64,000 nucleotides of DNA, from contig NZ_CP123386.1 of the NCBI RefSeq assembly GCF_040409955.1, forward strand, positions 248,001-312,000, in the 5' to 3' direction. The notes beneath the pieces are model-generated. The model was not told where the DNA came from and ran no database searches. It saw nothing but the letters and a program-made list of their open reading frames with translations. The DNA is from Salipiger sp. H15 (GTDB lineage Bacteria > Pseudomonadota > Alphaproteobacteria > Rhodobacterales > Rhodobacteraceae). This document shows, one piece after another, positions 55,578 to 64,000 of the stretch. How positions within the stretch are numbered: position 1 is the stretch's first letter; every line of letters starts with the position of its first letter. A program made the translations under genes and the position numbers.

Positions 55578-55622
55578 GCCGGAATACGGACTGCAAAATT
55601 TCCCGAGCGGGCGGGAGAGACC

Positions 55623-56792
55623 CTAAAACGGCAGACCGACGTAGTTCTCGGCCAGGTCCTTGCGCGCGGTCTCGGATTCCGCGAGATGCGCGAGCGTCGC
55701 GCGCCGCATCTCTTCGGCAAAGCTGTCCTCGCCCTCGAAGCGGTGCAGCATGGTGGTCATCTGCCAGCTGAAGCGCATCGCCTTCCAGATCCGCGCCAGC
55801 GCGCGCTCGGAATAGCCCTCGACGCCCTCGGTCCGGCCTTGTTTCAGCGCCGCAATCAGCGCCTCGTGCAGGTAGTAGACGTCCGACACGGCAAGGTTCA
55901 GCCCCTTCGCCCCGGTCGGCGGCACGATATGCGCGGCGTCGCCGACGAGGAACAGGCGGCCCCAGCGCAGCGGCTCGGAAACGAAACTGCGCAGCGGCGC
56001 AATGGATTTCTCGATCGACGGGCCGGTGATCAGCCGGGACGCGGCCTCGGAGGGAAGGCGGCGCTTGAACTCGGTCCAGAAGCGCGCGTCCGACCAGTCC
56101 TCGACCTTGTCGGAAAGCGGCACCTGCACGTAGTAGCGCACGAGGTTCTCGTTGCGCATCGAGGCCAGCGCGAAACCGTGCGGCGAGTTGGCGTAGATCA
56201 GCTCGTCATGCACCGGCGGCGTGCGCGAGAGGATCCCGAGCCAGCCGAAGGGGTAGACCCGCTCGAACTCGCGGCGCTTCTCCTCGGGGATGGTCTTGCG
56301 GCTGACGCCGTGGAAGCCGTCGCAACCGGCTACGTAGGCGCAGGTGATGCGGTGGCGCTCGCCGTTCAGCGTGTATTCCACCGCCGCCTCGGAGGCGTCG
56401 AGATCGTGGATCGTCACGTCCTCGACCCCGTGGATCACCGTGGTGCCCATGGCGTCCTGCGCGTCGTAGAGGTCATGGGTCACCTCGGTCTGGCCGTAGA
56501 CCATGACCTGCTTGCCGGTCAGCCCCTTGAAGTCGATGTGCACCATCAGCTCGGCGTCGGTGAGGTAGGTGCCGTCATGCGGATAGCCCTCGGCATCCAT
56601 GCGCGCGCCGACGCCCGCCTCGCGCAAGAGCTCGACCGTGCCCCATTCGAGAATGCCGGCGCGGATGCGCGAGAGCACGTGCTCGCGGCTCGACCGCTCC
56701 AGCACCACGGTTGCGACCCCGGCCTTGTTCAGGAGCTGCGAGAGCAGCAGGCCCGAGGGGCCCCCGCCGATGATCACGACTTCGGTTTTCAT
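55623..56792 (-). CDS. pobA: 4-hydroxybenzoate 3-monooxygenase
   Basis: 389 residues, close to the ~394 of known PobA. FAD motif IIGGGPSGLLLSQLLN at residue 6, GRIRAGILEWGTV-like RIRAGILEWGTVELL near 45, the DG element in YVAGCDGFHGVSRKTI near 160, and GDAAHIVPPTGAKGLNLA near 285. Hydroxylates 4-hydroxybenzoate to protocatechuate with NAD(P)H. GGGAGG precedes the ATG at 56792. Divergent from pobR with 89 bp between. Confidence 0.95.
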   Translation of the reverse strand: MKTEVVIIGGGPSGLLLSQLLNKAGVATVVLERSSREHVLSRIRAGILEWGTVELLREAGVGARMDAEGYPHDGTYLTDAELMVHIDFKGLTGKQVMVYGQTEVTHDLYDAQDAMGTTVIHGVEDVTIHDLDASEAAVEYTLNGERHRITCAYVAGCDGFHGVSRKTIPEEKRREFERVYPFGWLGILSRTPPVHDELIYANSPHGFALASMRNENLVRYYVQVPLSDKVEDWSDARFWTEFKRRLPSEAASRLITGPSIEKSIAPLRSFVSEPLRWGRLFLVGDAAHIVPPTGAKGLNLAVSDVYYLHEALIAALKQGRTEGVEGYSERALARIWKAMRFSWQMTTMLHRFEGEDSFAEEMRRATLAHLAESETARKDLAENYVGLPF

Positions 56793-56881
56793 GCTTGGTC
56801 CTCCCATCTTTGCGCGCACACTACGCCCCGCGCGGGCTCGGGCGAATAGACGCGCCCGGCAAAGACTGGTATCATTCATGC

Positions 56882-57727
56882 ATGACCCTACGTCCCGGCA
56901 TCCCCCTTTTCGACCTCTTCGGCGAGACCGGAGGCTTTCCCGACACGGTGCATTGCGAGCGCATCTGGGACCGGGCAAGGCTTCACGACTGGGTGATTTC
57001 TCCGCACAGGCACGCGGAAATCACGCAGGTCTTCTTCATGCGGCAGGGCCATGCCGAGGTGCGGATCGACGGTGTCAGCCGCACGCTCGACGATGGGCAG
57101 TTCCTGCTGATCCCGGTACAGATCGTGCATGGCTTCGAATTCCAGAAGCAGAGCGAGGGGCTGGTGCTGTCCTTCCCCGCGCCGGTGCTCGCCAGCATGC
57201 GCCCCGCCTCGGCGGCACTGGCGGCACGGCTTGCCCGGCCGGTGATCGGCGCGGCGTCGGAGGCGCTGGTGGCGCTGTCGGATGAGCTCGTCGCCGGTTT
57301 CGCCCGCCCCGGCCCCTACCGCGCCAACCTGCTGGTGGCGCTGGCCCAGGCGATCCTTGCCGAAATCTGCGCGCTGGCGCCCGAGGAGGAGGACGCGGCG
57401 CCAGGCGGGCCGAGGATGGTGGCGCTCGATGCGCTGATCGCGGCGCATCTCGCCGAGGGCTGGCGCGCCGGGGACTATGCCGCCGCGCTGGCGATCACGC
57501 CGGGCCATCTCACCCGGCTCTGTCACGCCGCGACCGGGCTCAGCGCCTCGCGCTACATCGAGGGCAAGGTGATGACCGAGGCGAGCCGCCTGCTCGCCTT
57601 CACCCAGATCCCCGTGGCCGAGGTGGGCTACCGGCTGGGCTTCTCGGACCCCGCCTATTTCTCGCGCCGGTTCCGCAGCCTGCGCGGCCAGAGCCCGAGC
57701 GACTACCGCGCCCGGTTCATGGGCTGA
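56882..57727 (+). CDS. pobR: AraC family regulator PobR
   Basis: 281 residues: N-terminal cupin-like sensor (HDWVISPHRHAEITQVFFM, DDGQFLLIPVQIVHGFEF) and C-terminal double HTH (YAAALAITPGHLTRLCHAATGLSASRYI and VAEVGYRLGFSDPAYFSRRFR). Divergent from pobA, the classic layout of the activator that responds to 4-hydroxybenzoate. Start at 56882; the longer frame from 56795 runs into the pobA promoter. Confidence 0.92.
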   Translation: MTLRPGIPLFDLFGETGGFPDTVHCERIWDRARLHDWVISPHRHAEITQVFFMRQGHAEVRIDGVSRTLDDGQFLLIPVQIVHGFEFQKQSEGLVLSFPAPVLASMRPASAALAARLARPVIGAASEALVALSDELVAGFARPGPYRANLLVALAQAILAEICALAPEEEDAAPGGPRMVALDALIAAHLAEGWRAGDYAAALAITPGHLTRLCHAATGLSASRYIEGKVMTEASRLLAFTQIPVAEVGYRLGFSDPAYFSRRFRSLRGQSPSDYRARFMG

Positions 57728-57800
57728 CACCCCGCCACCTGCTTGACCCCGCGGCGCAGAGGCGTATCGCTTGCCCCGTCAGAGACCGCACGGAGGCGCC

Positions 57801-58784
57801 ATGACCCGCATCATGATCAACGGCTTCGGCCGCATCGGCCGTACCCTGCTGCGCCAGCTGCTCACCGACCCGGCCCATGCCGATCTCGAGCTGGTGGCGA
57901 TCAACGACATCGCCTCGCCCGAGATGTGCGCCTATCTCTTCCGCTATGACAGTGTCTTCGGCCCCTTCCCCGGCAGCGTGACCGAGGCGCCGGGCGCGCT
58001 GGTGGTCAATGGCCGCCGCATCCCCTTCCACACCACGCGCGACCTGCGCGAGCTTGACCTCGGCCATGTCGACGTGGTGCTCGAATGCACCGGGGCGGCC
58101 TCGAACCGGCCGCATGCCGAGGCCGGGCTGCTGGCGGGGGCGAAATCGGTGCTGCTGTCGGGCCCGTCCGAGGCCGCCGACGTCACCTGCGTGCTCGGCG
58201 CCAACGAGGGCGCCATGGGTGACGCGCGGATCGTCTCGAACGCCTCCTGCACCACCAATGCCATCGCGCCGATGCTGAAGGCGCTCGACGCGCGCTTCGG
58301 CATCGCCCGCGCCCACGTGACCACGATCCATTGCTACACCGGCAGCCAGCCCACCGTGGACGCGCCCGGCGCCAGCTACGAGCGCAGCCGCGCCGCCGCC
58401 GTGTCGATGGTGCCGACCAGCACCAGTGCCGCCAGGCAGGTGATCAAGGTGCTGCCCGCGCTCGACGACCGGCTCAGCGTGACGGCGGTGCGGGTGCCCT
58501 GCATCTCGGTCTCGGCGGTGGACGCGGTGCTGCAGCTGGAAGACACGCCCGCCGACGTGAACGCGGCGCTCGCGGACCTCTTCTCCGGCTCCGCGCTCGT
58601 CGGGCTGACCGAGGACCCCTGCGTCTCGACCGACCTGCGGGCGCGGCCCGAGTCGCTGGTGCTGTCTCTGCGCGAGACGCGGGTGGTCGAGGGCGGGCAG
58701 GTGCGGCTCTTCGGCTGGTACGACAACGAATGGGGCTTCTCGGCGCGGATGCTCGACATGACCCGGCTCATGGCGGCGCGCTGA
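57801..58784 (+). CDS. Glyceraldehyde-3-phosphate dehydrogenase-like protein
   Basis: 327 residues, near the usual ~333. NAD-binding INGFGRIGRTLLRQL at the N-terminus, catalytic Cys in SNASCTTNAIAP near 151 and His in TTIHCYTGSQP near 178. The segment after this His differs from glycolytic GAPDH: TNDQ is replaced by TGSQ, and the next Lys/His-rich loop by PTVDAPGASYERSR. GGAGG lies 6 nt before the ATG at 57801. Could be a paralogue acting on another phosphorylated aldehyde, or a phosphorylating GAPDH. Not linked to other glycolytic genes here. Confidence 0.83.
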   Translation: MTRIMINGFGRIGRTLLRQLLTDPAHADLELVAINDIASPEMCAYLFRYDSVFGPFPGSVTEAPGALVVNGRRIPFHTTRDLRELDLGHVDVVLECTGAASNRPHAEAGLLAGAKSVLLSGPSEAADVTCVLGANEGAMGDARIVSNASCTTNAIAPMLKALDARFGIARAHVTTIHCYTGSQPTVDAPGASYERSRAAAVSMVPTSTSAARQVIKVLPALDDRLSVTAVRVPCISVSAVDAVLQLEDTPADVNAALADLFSGSALVGLTEDPCVSTDLRARPESLVLSLRETRVVEGGQVRLFGWYDNEWGFSARMLDMTRLMAAR

Positions 58785-58786
58785 TC

Positions 58787-58803
58787 TTCAAACGCCGTTT
58801 GAA
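58787..58803. promoter_or_regulatory. TTCAA-N7-TTGAA dyad upstream of uraH
   Basis: TTCAAACGCCGTTTGAA, a palindrome with 7-bp arms, 79 bp before uraH and followed by ACTGCCTC. Same architecture as the site at 20827-20843 upstream of puuE-uraD. Suggests uraH belongs to the same regulon although ~38 kb away. Confidence 0.55.
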
Positions 58804-58881
58804 ACTGCCTCGGACGCGCGGGGCTTTACCGCCCCCCGCGTTCTGCCACTATGTCCCGAGATCCCGAATGGAGACCCGACG

Positions 58882-59235
58882 ATGACCGGATACCTGACGA
58901 CCCACGTGCTCGACACCGCCCGCGGCTGCCCTGCCGAGGGGCTGAAGATCGAGCTCTTCCGGATCGACGGCGAGACTCGCAGCCTGCTGAAGACGCTGGT
59001 CACCAACGACGACGGTCGCACCAACGAGCAGATCCTGCCCGCCGCCGAGTTCGCGCCCGGCACCTATGAGCTGGTCTTCCACGCCGGGGCCTATCTCGAC
59101 GCCTGCGGCACGCCGCCCGAGAGCCCGCGCTTCCTCGACGTGGTGCCGATCCGCTTCGGCATGTCCGAGCCCGCGCATTACCACGTGCCGCTGCTGCTCT
59201 CGCCCTTCGGCTACTCGACCTACCGCGGCAGTTGA
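58882..59235 (+). CDS. uraH: 5-hydroxyisourate hydrolase
   Basis: 117 residues, transthyretin-like family. TTHVLDTARGCPAEGLKIELF at the N-terminus with catalytic His8, a conserved Arg/His region in FGMSEPAHYHVPLLLSPFGYSTYRGS, ending with the family signature YRGS. Hydrolyses 5-hydroxyisourate, the product of PuuD, to OHCU, the substrate of UraD. GAGACCCGACG precedes the ATG, a weak ribosome site. Confidence 0.96.
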   Translation: MTGYLTTHVLDTARGCPAEGLKIELFRIDGETRSLLKTLVTNDDGRTNEQILPAAEFAPGTYELVFHAGAYLDACGTPPESPRFLDVVPIRFGMSEPAHYHVPLLLSPFGYSTYRGS

Positions 59236-59260
59236 ACCGCTGACCCCGATCTGATCCGGA

Positions 59261-59289
59261 CGGCGCCCCTGCGGGCGCCGTTTTCGTTT
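59261..59289 (+). terminator. Terminator after uraH
   Basis: 8-bp stem CGGCGCCC / GGGCGCCG with a 4-nt loop, followed by TTTTCGTTT. 26 bp after the uraH stop. Confidence 0.85.
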
Positions 59290-59377
59290 GCCGCCTCCGT
59301 TTCCGGGGCAGATTTCACCGATCTGTCATGGCCTTGTCGCCCGGATGTTGCACCCGGCCCGTAGAGATCGGCGCGAC

Positions 59378-59395
59378 GCTGCACACGTGTGCAGC
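59378..59395. promoter_or_regulatory. 18-bp perfect palindrome upstream of the ABC transporter
   Basis: GCTGCACACGTGTGCAGC, fully symmetric, ending 18 bp before the start of the ATP-binding gene. A perfect palindrome at this position is a strong operator candidate for a dimeric repressor. No regulator gene is adjacent in the window. Confidence 0.55.
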
Positions 59396-59413
59396 ACGGC
59401 GACGGGGCAGACG

Positions 59414-60502
59414 ATGAGCGACATCCGCATCTCGGGGATCGACAAGAGCTACGGCCAGACGCAGGTTCTGCGGCAGGTCTCGCTGAGCATCGAGGCGGGG
59501 GAATTCGTCGCCGTCCTTGGCCCCTCGGGCTGCGGCAAGACCACGCTGCTGCGCTGCCTCGCCGGGTTCGAGCGGGTGCAGTCGGGGTCGATCGCGATCG
59601 GCGGGGAAACCGTCTCCGCCCCCGGCCGCCACCTCGCGCCCGAGCATCGCGGCATCGGCGTGGTGTTCCAGAACTACGCGCTCTGGCCGCACATGACGGT
59701 GGCGCAGAACGTCGCCTATGGGCTGAAGATCGCGGGCATTCCCAGATCCGAGAGAAATTCCCGCGTCTCCCGCGTGCTCGATCTGGTCGAACTTGGCTCG
59801 CTCGCAGGCCGCCGCCCCGCCGAGCTTTCGGGCGGCCAGCGCCAGCGCGTCGCCCTTGCCCGCTGCCTTGCCATGGAAAGCCGCGTCGTGCTGCTGGACG
59901 AACCGCTGGCCAACCTCGACGTGCACCTGCGCGGCGCGCTCGAGGAGGAGTTCGCCGCCTTCCACGCCCGCTCGGGCGCGACGATGTTCTACATCACCCA
60001 TGACCAGGCCGAGGCGCTGGCCCTCGCCGACCGCGTCGCCGTCATGGACCGCGGCCGCATCCTGCAGTTCGACCGCCCCGAGGCGCTGTTCAGCCAGCCG
60101 CAGAGCGAGACGGTCGCGGGCTTCATCGGCGAGGGCCGCGTGCTCGAGGCCGAGGACATCCGCCCGCTCGGCGATGGCCGCGCCGCCGCCTCGCTGCTTG
60201 GCCGGCGCATCGAGCTCCGCTGCGCGCCCGGGCAGGCCGCCCGGCGCCGCGCCAAGATCTCCTTCCACCCCGGCGACCTCGCGCTGACCGAGGCCGCCGA
60301 CGGCATCCCCGGCAACGTCACCCGCGCCACCTACCGCGGCGCCTACCTGCGCGCCGAGGTGATGGCCGGTCCCGCCGGGGACGTGCCGCTCTGCGTCAAC
60401 ATCGCCGCGCCCGCCGCACTGAGCCGCGGCCAGCGGGTCTCGCTCGCCCTGCGCGACGGCTGGGTCATTCCCGAGCCCGCCGCCACCTCCCACCCAATCT
60501 GA
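59414..60502 (+). CDS. ABC transporter ATP-binding protein (Fe3+/phosphonate/spermidine type)
   Basis: 362 residues. Walker A GPSGCGKTTLLRC near residue 37, Q-loop NYALWPHMTVAQNV, signature LSGGQRQRVALARC near 138, Walker B VVLLDEPLANLD, switch HDQAEALALAD, and a C-terminal TOBE domain (~285-355). MalK/FbpC-type importer ATPase. First gene of a three-gene importer operon. Confidence 0.92.
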   Translation: MSDIRISGIDKSYGQTQVLRQVSLSIEAGEFVAVLGPSGCGKTTLLRCLAGFERVQSGSIAIGGETVSAPGRHLAPEHRGIGVVFQNYALWPHMTVAQNVAYGLKIAGIPRSERNSRVSRVLDLVELGSLAGRRPAELSGGQRQRVALARCLAMESRVVLLDEPLANLDVHLRGALEEEFAAFHARSGATMFYITHDQAEALALADRVAVMDRGRILQFDRPEALFSQPQSETVAGFIGEGRVLEAEDIRPLGDGRAAASLLGRRIELRCAPGQAARRRAKISFHPGDLALTEAADGIPGNVTRATYRGAYLRAEVMAGPAGDVPLCVNIAAPAALSRGQRVSLALRDGWVIPEPAATSHPI

Positions 60503-60527
60503 ACACGCAACCGCAAGGATACCGAAC

Positions 60528-61496
60528 ATGCGTCTTCTCTCCCTCAGCCTCGGAGCAATGCTGCTCTCCAGCGCCGCCTTCGCCGAAACCACGCTGACGC
60601 TCTACACCAGCCAGGCGCCCGAGCAGGCGCAGCAGACCGTCGACGCCTTCGAGGCCGCCCACCCGGACATCAAGGTCGAGTGGACCCGCAACGGCACCTC
60701 GGCGCTGATGAACGTGATCCGCGCCGAGATCGAGGCCGGGCAGGTGCAGCCCGACGTGCTGCTGGTCGCCGACGTGATCAACCTCGGCGAGCTGAAGGCC
60801 GGCGGGCACCTCATGGCCTATGCCGATGCCCCGGTCGCTGCCTATGACGCCGCCACCTACGACGCCGACATGACCTATTTCGGCACCAAGGCGCTGACCA
60901 CCGGCATCGCCTACAACACCGAGATCGCCGAGCCGGTGACGCACTGGATGGACCTCATCAAGGAAGAGAACCGCGGCATGATCGGCGTGCCCTCGCCGCT
61001 CTACTCGGGCGCCGCGCTGAACCACCTGCACGCGCTGATCGGTGCCGAGGGCATCGGCTGGGAGTTCTACGAGGGGCTCAATGATCTCGACATCGTCCCC
61101 GAGGGCGGCAACGGCCCGGCGACCAAGGCCGTCGCCTCGGGCATGGCGAAATACGCGATCATCGTCGACAGCAACGCGCTGGCCGCCAAGGCCGACGGCT
61201 CGCCCGTCGACTTCATCGTCCCCGAGGACGGCGTCAGCTTCATCACCGAGCCCGCGGCGATCATGGCCACCACCGAGCACCCGGACGAGGCCAGGCTCTT
61301 CATCGACTTCCTGCTCAGCGAAGAGGGCCAGAAGCTCGCCGCCTCGCAGGGCTACCTGCCGATCCTCCCGGGCGTCGAGGGGCCCGCGGGCTTCCCGAAG
61401 ATCGAGGAGATGAAGCTGCTCGGCTACAACGTCGATGCCGCGCTCGAGACCAACGAGGCCGTGTCGAAGCGCTTTGCCGAGATCTTCGGGCTCTGA
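60528..61496 (+). CDS. ABC transporter substrate-binding protein (Fe3+/2-aminoethylphosphonate-like)
   Basis: 322 residues with a signal peptide (LLSLSLGAMLLSSAAFA). Family 1/6 extracellular solute-binding fold: TLYTSQAPEQAQQTVDAF, DVLLVADVINLGEL, VPSPLYSGAALNHLHAL. The Tyr-pair that coordinates iron in FbpA is not seen, so an organic phosphorus compound or another anion is more likely than Fe3+. Substrate unproven. Confidence 0.87.
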   Translation: MRLLSLSLGAMLLSSAAFAETTLTLYTSQAPEQAQQTVDAFEAAHPDIKVEWTRNGTSALMNVIRAEIEAGQVQPDVLLVADVINLGELKAGGHLMAYADAPVAAYDAATYDADMTYFGTKALTTGIAYNTEIAEPVTHWMDLIKEENRGMIGVPSPLYSGAALNHLHALIGAEGIGWEFYEGLNDLDIVPEGGNGPATKAVASGMAKYAIIVDSNALAAKADGSPVDFIVPEDGVSFITEPAAIMATTEHPDEARLFIDFLLSEEGQKLAASQGYLPILPGVEGPAGFPKIEEMKLLGYNVDAALETNEAVSKRFAEIFGL

Positions 61497-61500
61497 TCGC

Positions 61501-63237
61501 GTGACCCTCGTGCAAGACCAAGCGGCGCGCCCCTCGTGGGCGCGCCGGCTGCGGCGCAGCCTCGGCGGCGAAGGCGCGCTGATGCTGGCGCTGGTGCTCT
61601 TCGTCGGACTGCTGTCGGTCGCGCCGCTGGCCCGGCTATCTTATGCCGCGTTCTTCCCTCAGGGCGGTTTCGACGCCGCGCGCATCGCCGGGGTTCTGGG
61701 CGGCCGCAGGGTGCTCGAGGCGACGCTCAACACGCTTTGGATTGCGGGCGCCGCGACGCTGCTCGCCACCCTGATCGGCACGCTTGCCGCGCTGCTGAGC
61801 GCGCTGACCGACATGCGGCGGCGGACGCTCTGGGTCTTCGGCTTCGTGCTGCCGCTGATGATCCCGCCGCAGGTGACCGCGATAGCATGGGTGCAGGCCT
61901 TCTCTCCGGCAAGCCCGATCCTCGGCCCGCTCGGGCTTTCGCTGCCGCCCGGCACGCGCCACCCGCTCTATTCCATGTCGGGCATCATCCTGCTGCTGGG
62001 GCTCTACAACGCCCCGCTGGTCTTCCTGTCGGTGCGCGCCTCTCTGCAGTGCCTGCCCGCCTCTCTGGTCGAGGCGGCGCGGTCGAACGGCGCCGGTGCC
62101 CGCGAGGTCACCCGCGACATCATCCTGCCGCTGGTCCGCGGCGGCATCTTCGCCGGGGCGGCGCTGGCCTTCGTCTCGTCGATCGGCAATTTCGGCATCC
62201 AGGCGATGCTCGGCATTCCCGCGCGCGTGCCGACGCTGATCACGCTGATCTACCAGCGGCTCAACTCCTACGGCCCCTCTGCGCTGAACGACATGGCGCT
62301 GCTGGCGCTGCTGCTTGCCCTGCTGACGGTGTTCGGCATGGCGCTCACCGCCTGGCTCGGGCGGCGCGGAGACCAGCGCGTCGACGCGGCGCAGCGCCCG
62401 CCGCGCATGGCGCTCGGCGGCTGGCGGCTTCCCGTCACGGCGCTGGCCTGGCTCTACCTTGCCCTCTGCCCGGTGCTGCCGCTCTCGGCGCTGCTCGGCA
62501 CGGCGCTGGTGCGCGGCTACGGCCTGCCGCTGAGCGCCGAGACCATCACCTTCGAGAATTTCGCCAACGCGCTCTTTCACCACGCGGGCATCCGCTCGGC
62601 CTTCCTGACCTCGCTCTGGCTCACCCTGCTGACCGTCGCGGTGCTGGTCCCGGTGGCGGTCGCGCTCGGCTACGTCCTCAGCTGGCGGCGCGGTTGGCTG
62701 GCGCGGCTGCTTCGGCTCGCCTCCGAGCTTGCCTACGCGCTGCCTGGCATCATCATCGGGGTCGCCATGATCCTCTTCTTCCTGCGCCCGCTGCCCTTTC
62801 TCGGCACCGGGCTCTACGGCACGGTCTGGGTGATCCTCGCGGCTTACCTCTCGAACTTCCTCGCCCTCGCGCTGCGCCCCGTGCTCGGAGGCTACGCGCA
62901 GATCGACCGGGCGCTCGACGAGGCGGCGCAATTGGCCGGGGCGGGCATCTTCGCCCGGCTGCGCGACATCGTGCTGCCGGCGCTCGCGCCCTCGACCATG
63001 GCCGCCGCGATCCTCGTCTTCATGACGGCGGTGAACGAGATCCAGGTCTCGGTGCTGCTGGTCAGTTCGCGCGCCACCACGATCGGGCCGATGATCATCT
63101 TCCTCGAGGAGGCGGGTTCGTCCACGCTTGCCGCCGCGGTGGGCTGCCTGATGGTGCTGCTGGTGCTGGCGCTGATGGGGCTCTCGCTGCTCTTCGGCCG
63201 CCGCCTGCCCGAGGGGGTGCTGCCATGGCGCGACTGA
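61501..63237 (+). CDS. ABC transporter permease, fused double-domain
   Basis: 578 residues, GTG start 5 bp after the binding-protein stop. Two permease halves, each with about six helices and an EAA loop: EAARSNGAGAREVTRDIILPLVRGGIF near 200 and DEAAQLAGAGIFARLRDIVLPALAPS near 480. Fused FbpB-type architecture. Overlaps the next gene by 13 bp. Confidence 0.9.
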   Translation: MTLVQDQAARPSWARRLRRSLGGEGALMLALVLFVGLLSVAPLARLSYAAFFPQGGFDAARIAGVLGGRRVLEATLNTLWIAGAATLLATLIGTLAALLSALTDMRRRTLWVFGFVLPLMIPPQVTAIAWVQAFSPASPILGPLGLSLPPGTRHPLYSMSGIILLLGLYNAPLVFLSVRASLQCLPASLVEAARSNGAGAREVTRDIILPLVRGGIFAGAALAFVSSIGNFGIQAMLGIPARVPTLITLIYQRLNSYGPSALNDMALLALLLALLTVFGMALTAWLGRRGDQRVDAAQRPPRMALGGWRLPVTALAWLYLALCPVLPLSALLGTALVRGYGLPLSAETITFENFANALFHHAGIRSAFLTSLWLTLLTVAVLVPVAVALGYVLSWRRGWLARLLRLASELAYALPGIIIGVAMILFFLRPLPFLGTGLYGTVWVILAAYLSNFLALALRPVLGGYAQIDRALDEAAQLAGAGIFARLRDIVLPALAPSTMAAAILVFMTAVNEIQVSVLLVSSRATTIGPMIIFLEEAGSSTLAAAVGCLMVLLVLALMGLSLLFGRRLPEGVLPWRD

Positions 63238-64000
63238 CCGCCCTGAGCGGGCTCGGCCGCAAGAGCGCCGCCGTCTTCCTGCTCGAGACCGGGGGCCGCA
63301 GGCTGCTGCTCGACATGGGCGGCGGGCTCGAGGCGGGCGAGCGCCCCGACATCGGCCGCGCGGGCCGGATCGACGCGGTGCTGCTGAGCCATGCCCACGT
63401 CGATCACGTGGGCTCGCTGGGCCGGCTGGACGAGATCGGCCGTCCCCCGGTCTTCGCCACCCGCGAGACCCTGCGCCAGCTGCCCCCGGCGCTGCGCCCC
63501 GCGCGCAGCGTGGTGCTGCCCGAGCGCGGCAGGGCCGAGGTGCTTGGCGTCGCGCTCGAGACCGGGCGCTCGGGCCATGCACCCGGTGGCATCTGGATGC
63601 GCTTTGCCACGCTGCGGGGCGGGTTTCTCTACACCGGCGACTTCAGCACCGAGGCGCCGCTGCTGCCCTGCGATCCCTTTCCGCGCAGCGCGACGGTGCT
63701 CGCCGATGCCTCCTACGGCGACCGCGACGAGGCGCTCGCCGCCCAGATCGCGGCGTTGGCCGAAGCGGCGCGCGGCGGCGCGGTGCTGCCCTGCCCCGCC
63801 GACGGGCGGGGACCCGACATGGTGGCGGCACTGAGCGCGGCGGGGCTTGAGGTGCGCGCCTGCCCGCAGATCGCGGCAGAGACGCTGCGCCTGACCGGCA
63901 CCGCCATTCCGCTCGCCTGCCCTGCAAGTGCCGAACCCCGGCAAGTCATCGTCGCCGACGGGCCGAACGCCGAGCATGGCCTGCCCGCCGCGCTGCGCGA
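63225..64000 (+). CDS. Metallo-beta-lactamase-fold hydrolase, 3'-truncated by window edge
   Basis: At least 258 residues, open to the window end. Zinc motif LLSHAHVDHVGSLG (HxHxDH) near residue 60, a second His in SGHAPGG near 128, and FLYTGDFSTE with the bridging Asp near 148. This layout recalls RNase J/CPSF-like or phosphodiesterase-like MBL proteins. ATG at 63225 lies inside the permease gene, so translation is coupled. Probably processes the imported compound; substrate not known. Confidence 0.85.
   Translation, partial: MARLTALSGLGRKSAAVFLLETGGRRLLLDMGGGLEAGERPDIGRAGRIDAVLLSHAHVDHVGSLGRLDEIGRPPVFATRETLRQLPPALRPARSVVLPERGRAEVLGVALETGRSGHAPGGIWMRFATLRGGFLYTGDFSTEAPLLPCDPFPRSATVLADASYGDRDEALAAQIAALAEAARGGAVLPCPADGRGPDMVAALSAAGLEVRACPQIAAETLRLTGTAIPLACPASAEPRQVIVADGPNAEHGLPAALR

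Overview
The window is very GC-rich with dense, mostly co-directional operons. Gene content (xanthine dehydrogenase, beta-hydroxyaspartate cycle, soluble NAD-linked plus periplasmic formate dehydrogenase, TRAP transporter, tungstate transporter) points to an alphaproteobacterium of the Rhodobacterales (Roseobacter/Paracoccus/Salipiger type). This is inferred from gene content and order; no rRNA or other phylogenetic marker is present. No tRNA, rRNA, CRISPR array, insertion sequence or prophage gene was recognised, so the window reads as chromosomal metabolic DNA.

Layout. (1) 1-2.9 kb: end of a TRAP transporter permease, a divergent type II dehydroquinase-like gene, and GntR and LysR regulators. 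(2) 3.06-11.8 kb: purine catabolism operon xdhABC, NCS2-type permease, guanine deaminase, ureidoglycine aminohydrolase. (3) 11.7-17.2 kb: bhcR and divergent bhcABCD, the beta-hydroxyaspartate cycle that assimilates glyoxylate. (4) 17.3-23.2 kb: more purine breakdown: NCS2 permease, allA, a puuE-uraD fusion, a LysR regulator and the membrane urate oxidase puuD. The missing hydroxyisourate hydrolase (uraH) lies at 58.9 kb. (5) 23.2-34.2 kb: cofactor genes (fdhD, mobA, mobB, a moeA fusion, a TusA-like protein) and the soluble NAD-dependent formate dehydrogenase (fdsG-fdsB fusion, fdsA). (6) 34.2-50.9 kb: a formate dehydrogenase biogenesis island. A leftward operon (ferredoxin, DUF6494-like, Mrp ATPase, ligase-like, DUF6505-like, histidine kinase) diverges from a rightward one (DUF3305, DUF3306, TorD-like chaperone, Tat peptide, FDH alpha/beta/cytochrome b, WD40-cytochrome c fusion, 41-aa membrane peptide, NtrC-like response regulator). 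(7) 50.9-55.5 kb: lytic transglycosylase and a tungstate ABC transporter with its regulator. (8) 55.6-64 kb: pobA/pobR, a GAPDH-like gene, uraH, and an ABC importer followed by a truncated metallo-beta-lactamase-fold gene.

How it fits together. Guanine to xanthine to urate to allantoin to ureidoglycolate is covered except for the allantoate-to-ureidoglycine step. AllA releases glyoxylate, the substrate of the adjacent bhc genes, so purine carbon can enter central metabolism as oxaloacetate. Molybdenum/tungsten supply (Tup), dinucleotide cofactor assembly (MobA/MobB/MoeA), cofactor sulfuration (FdhD, XdhC) and the three large molybdo/tungsto-enzymes are all encoded within about 52 kb. The least understood parts are the FDH biogenesis island, the WD40-cytochrome c protein, and a response regulator without the sigma-54 GAFTGA motif.
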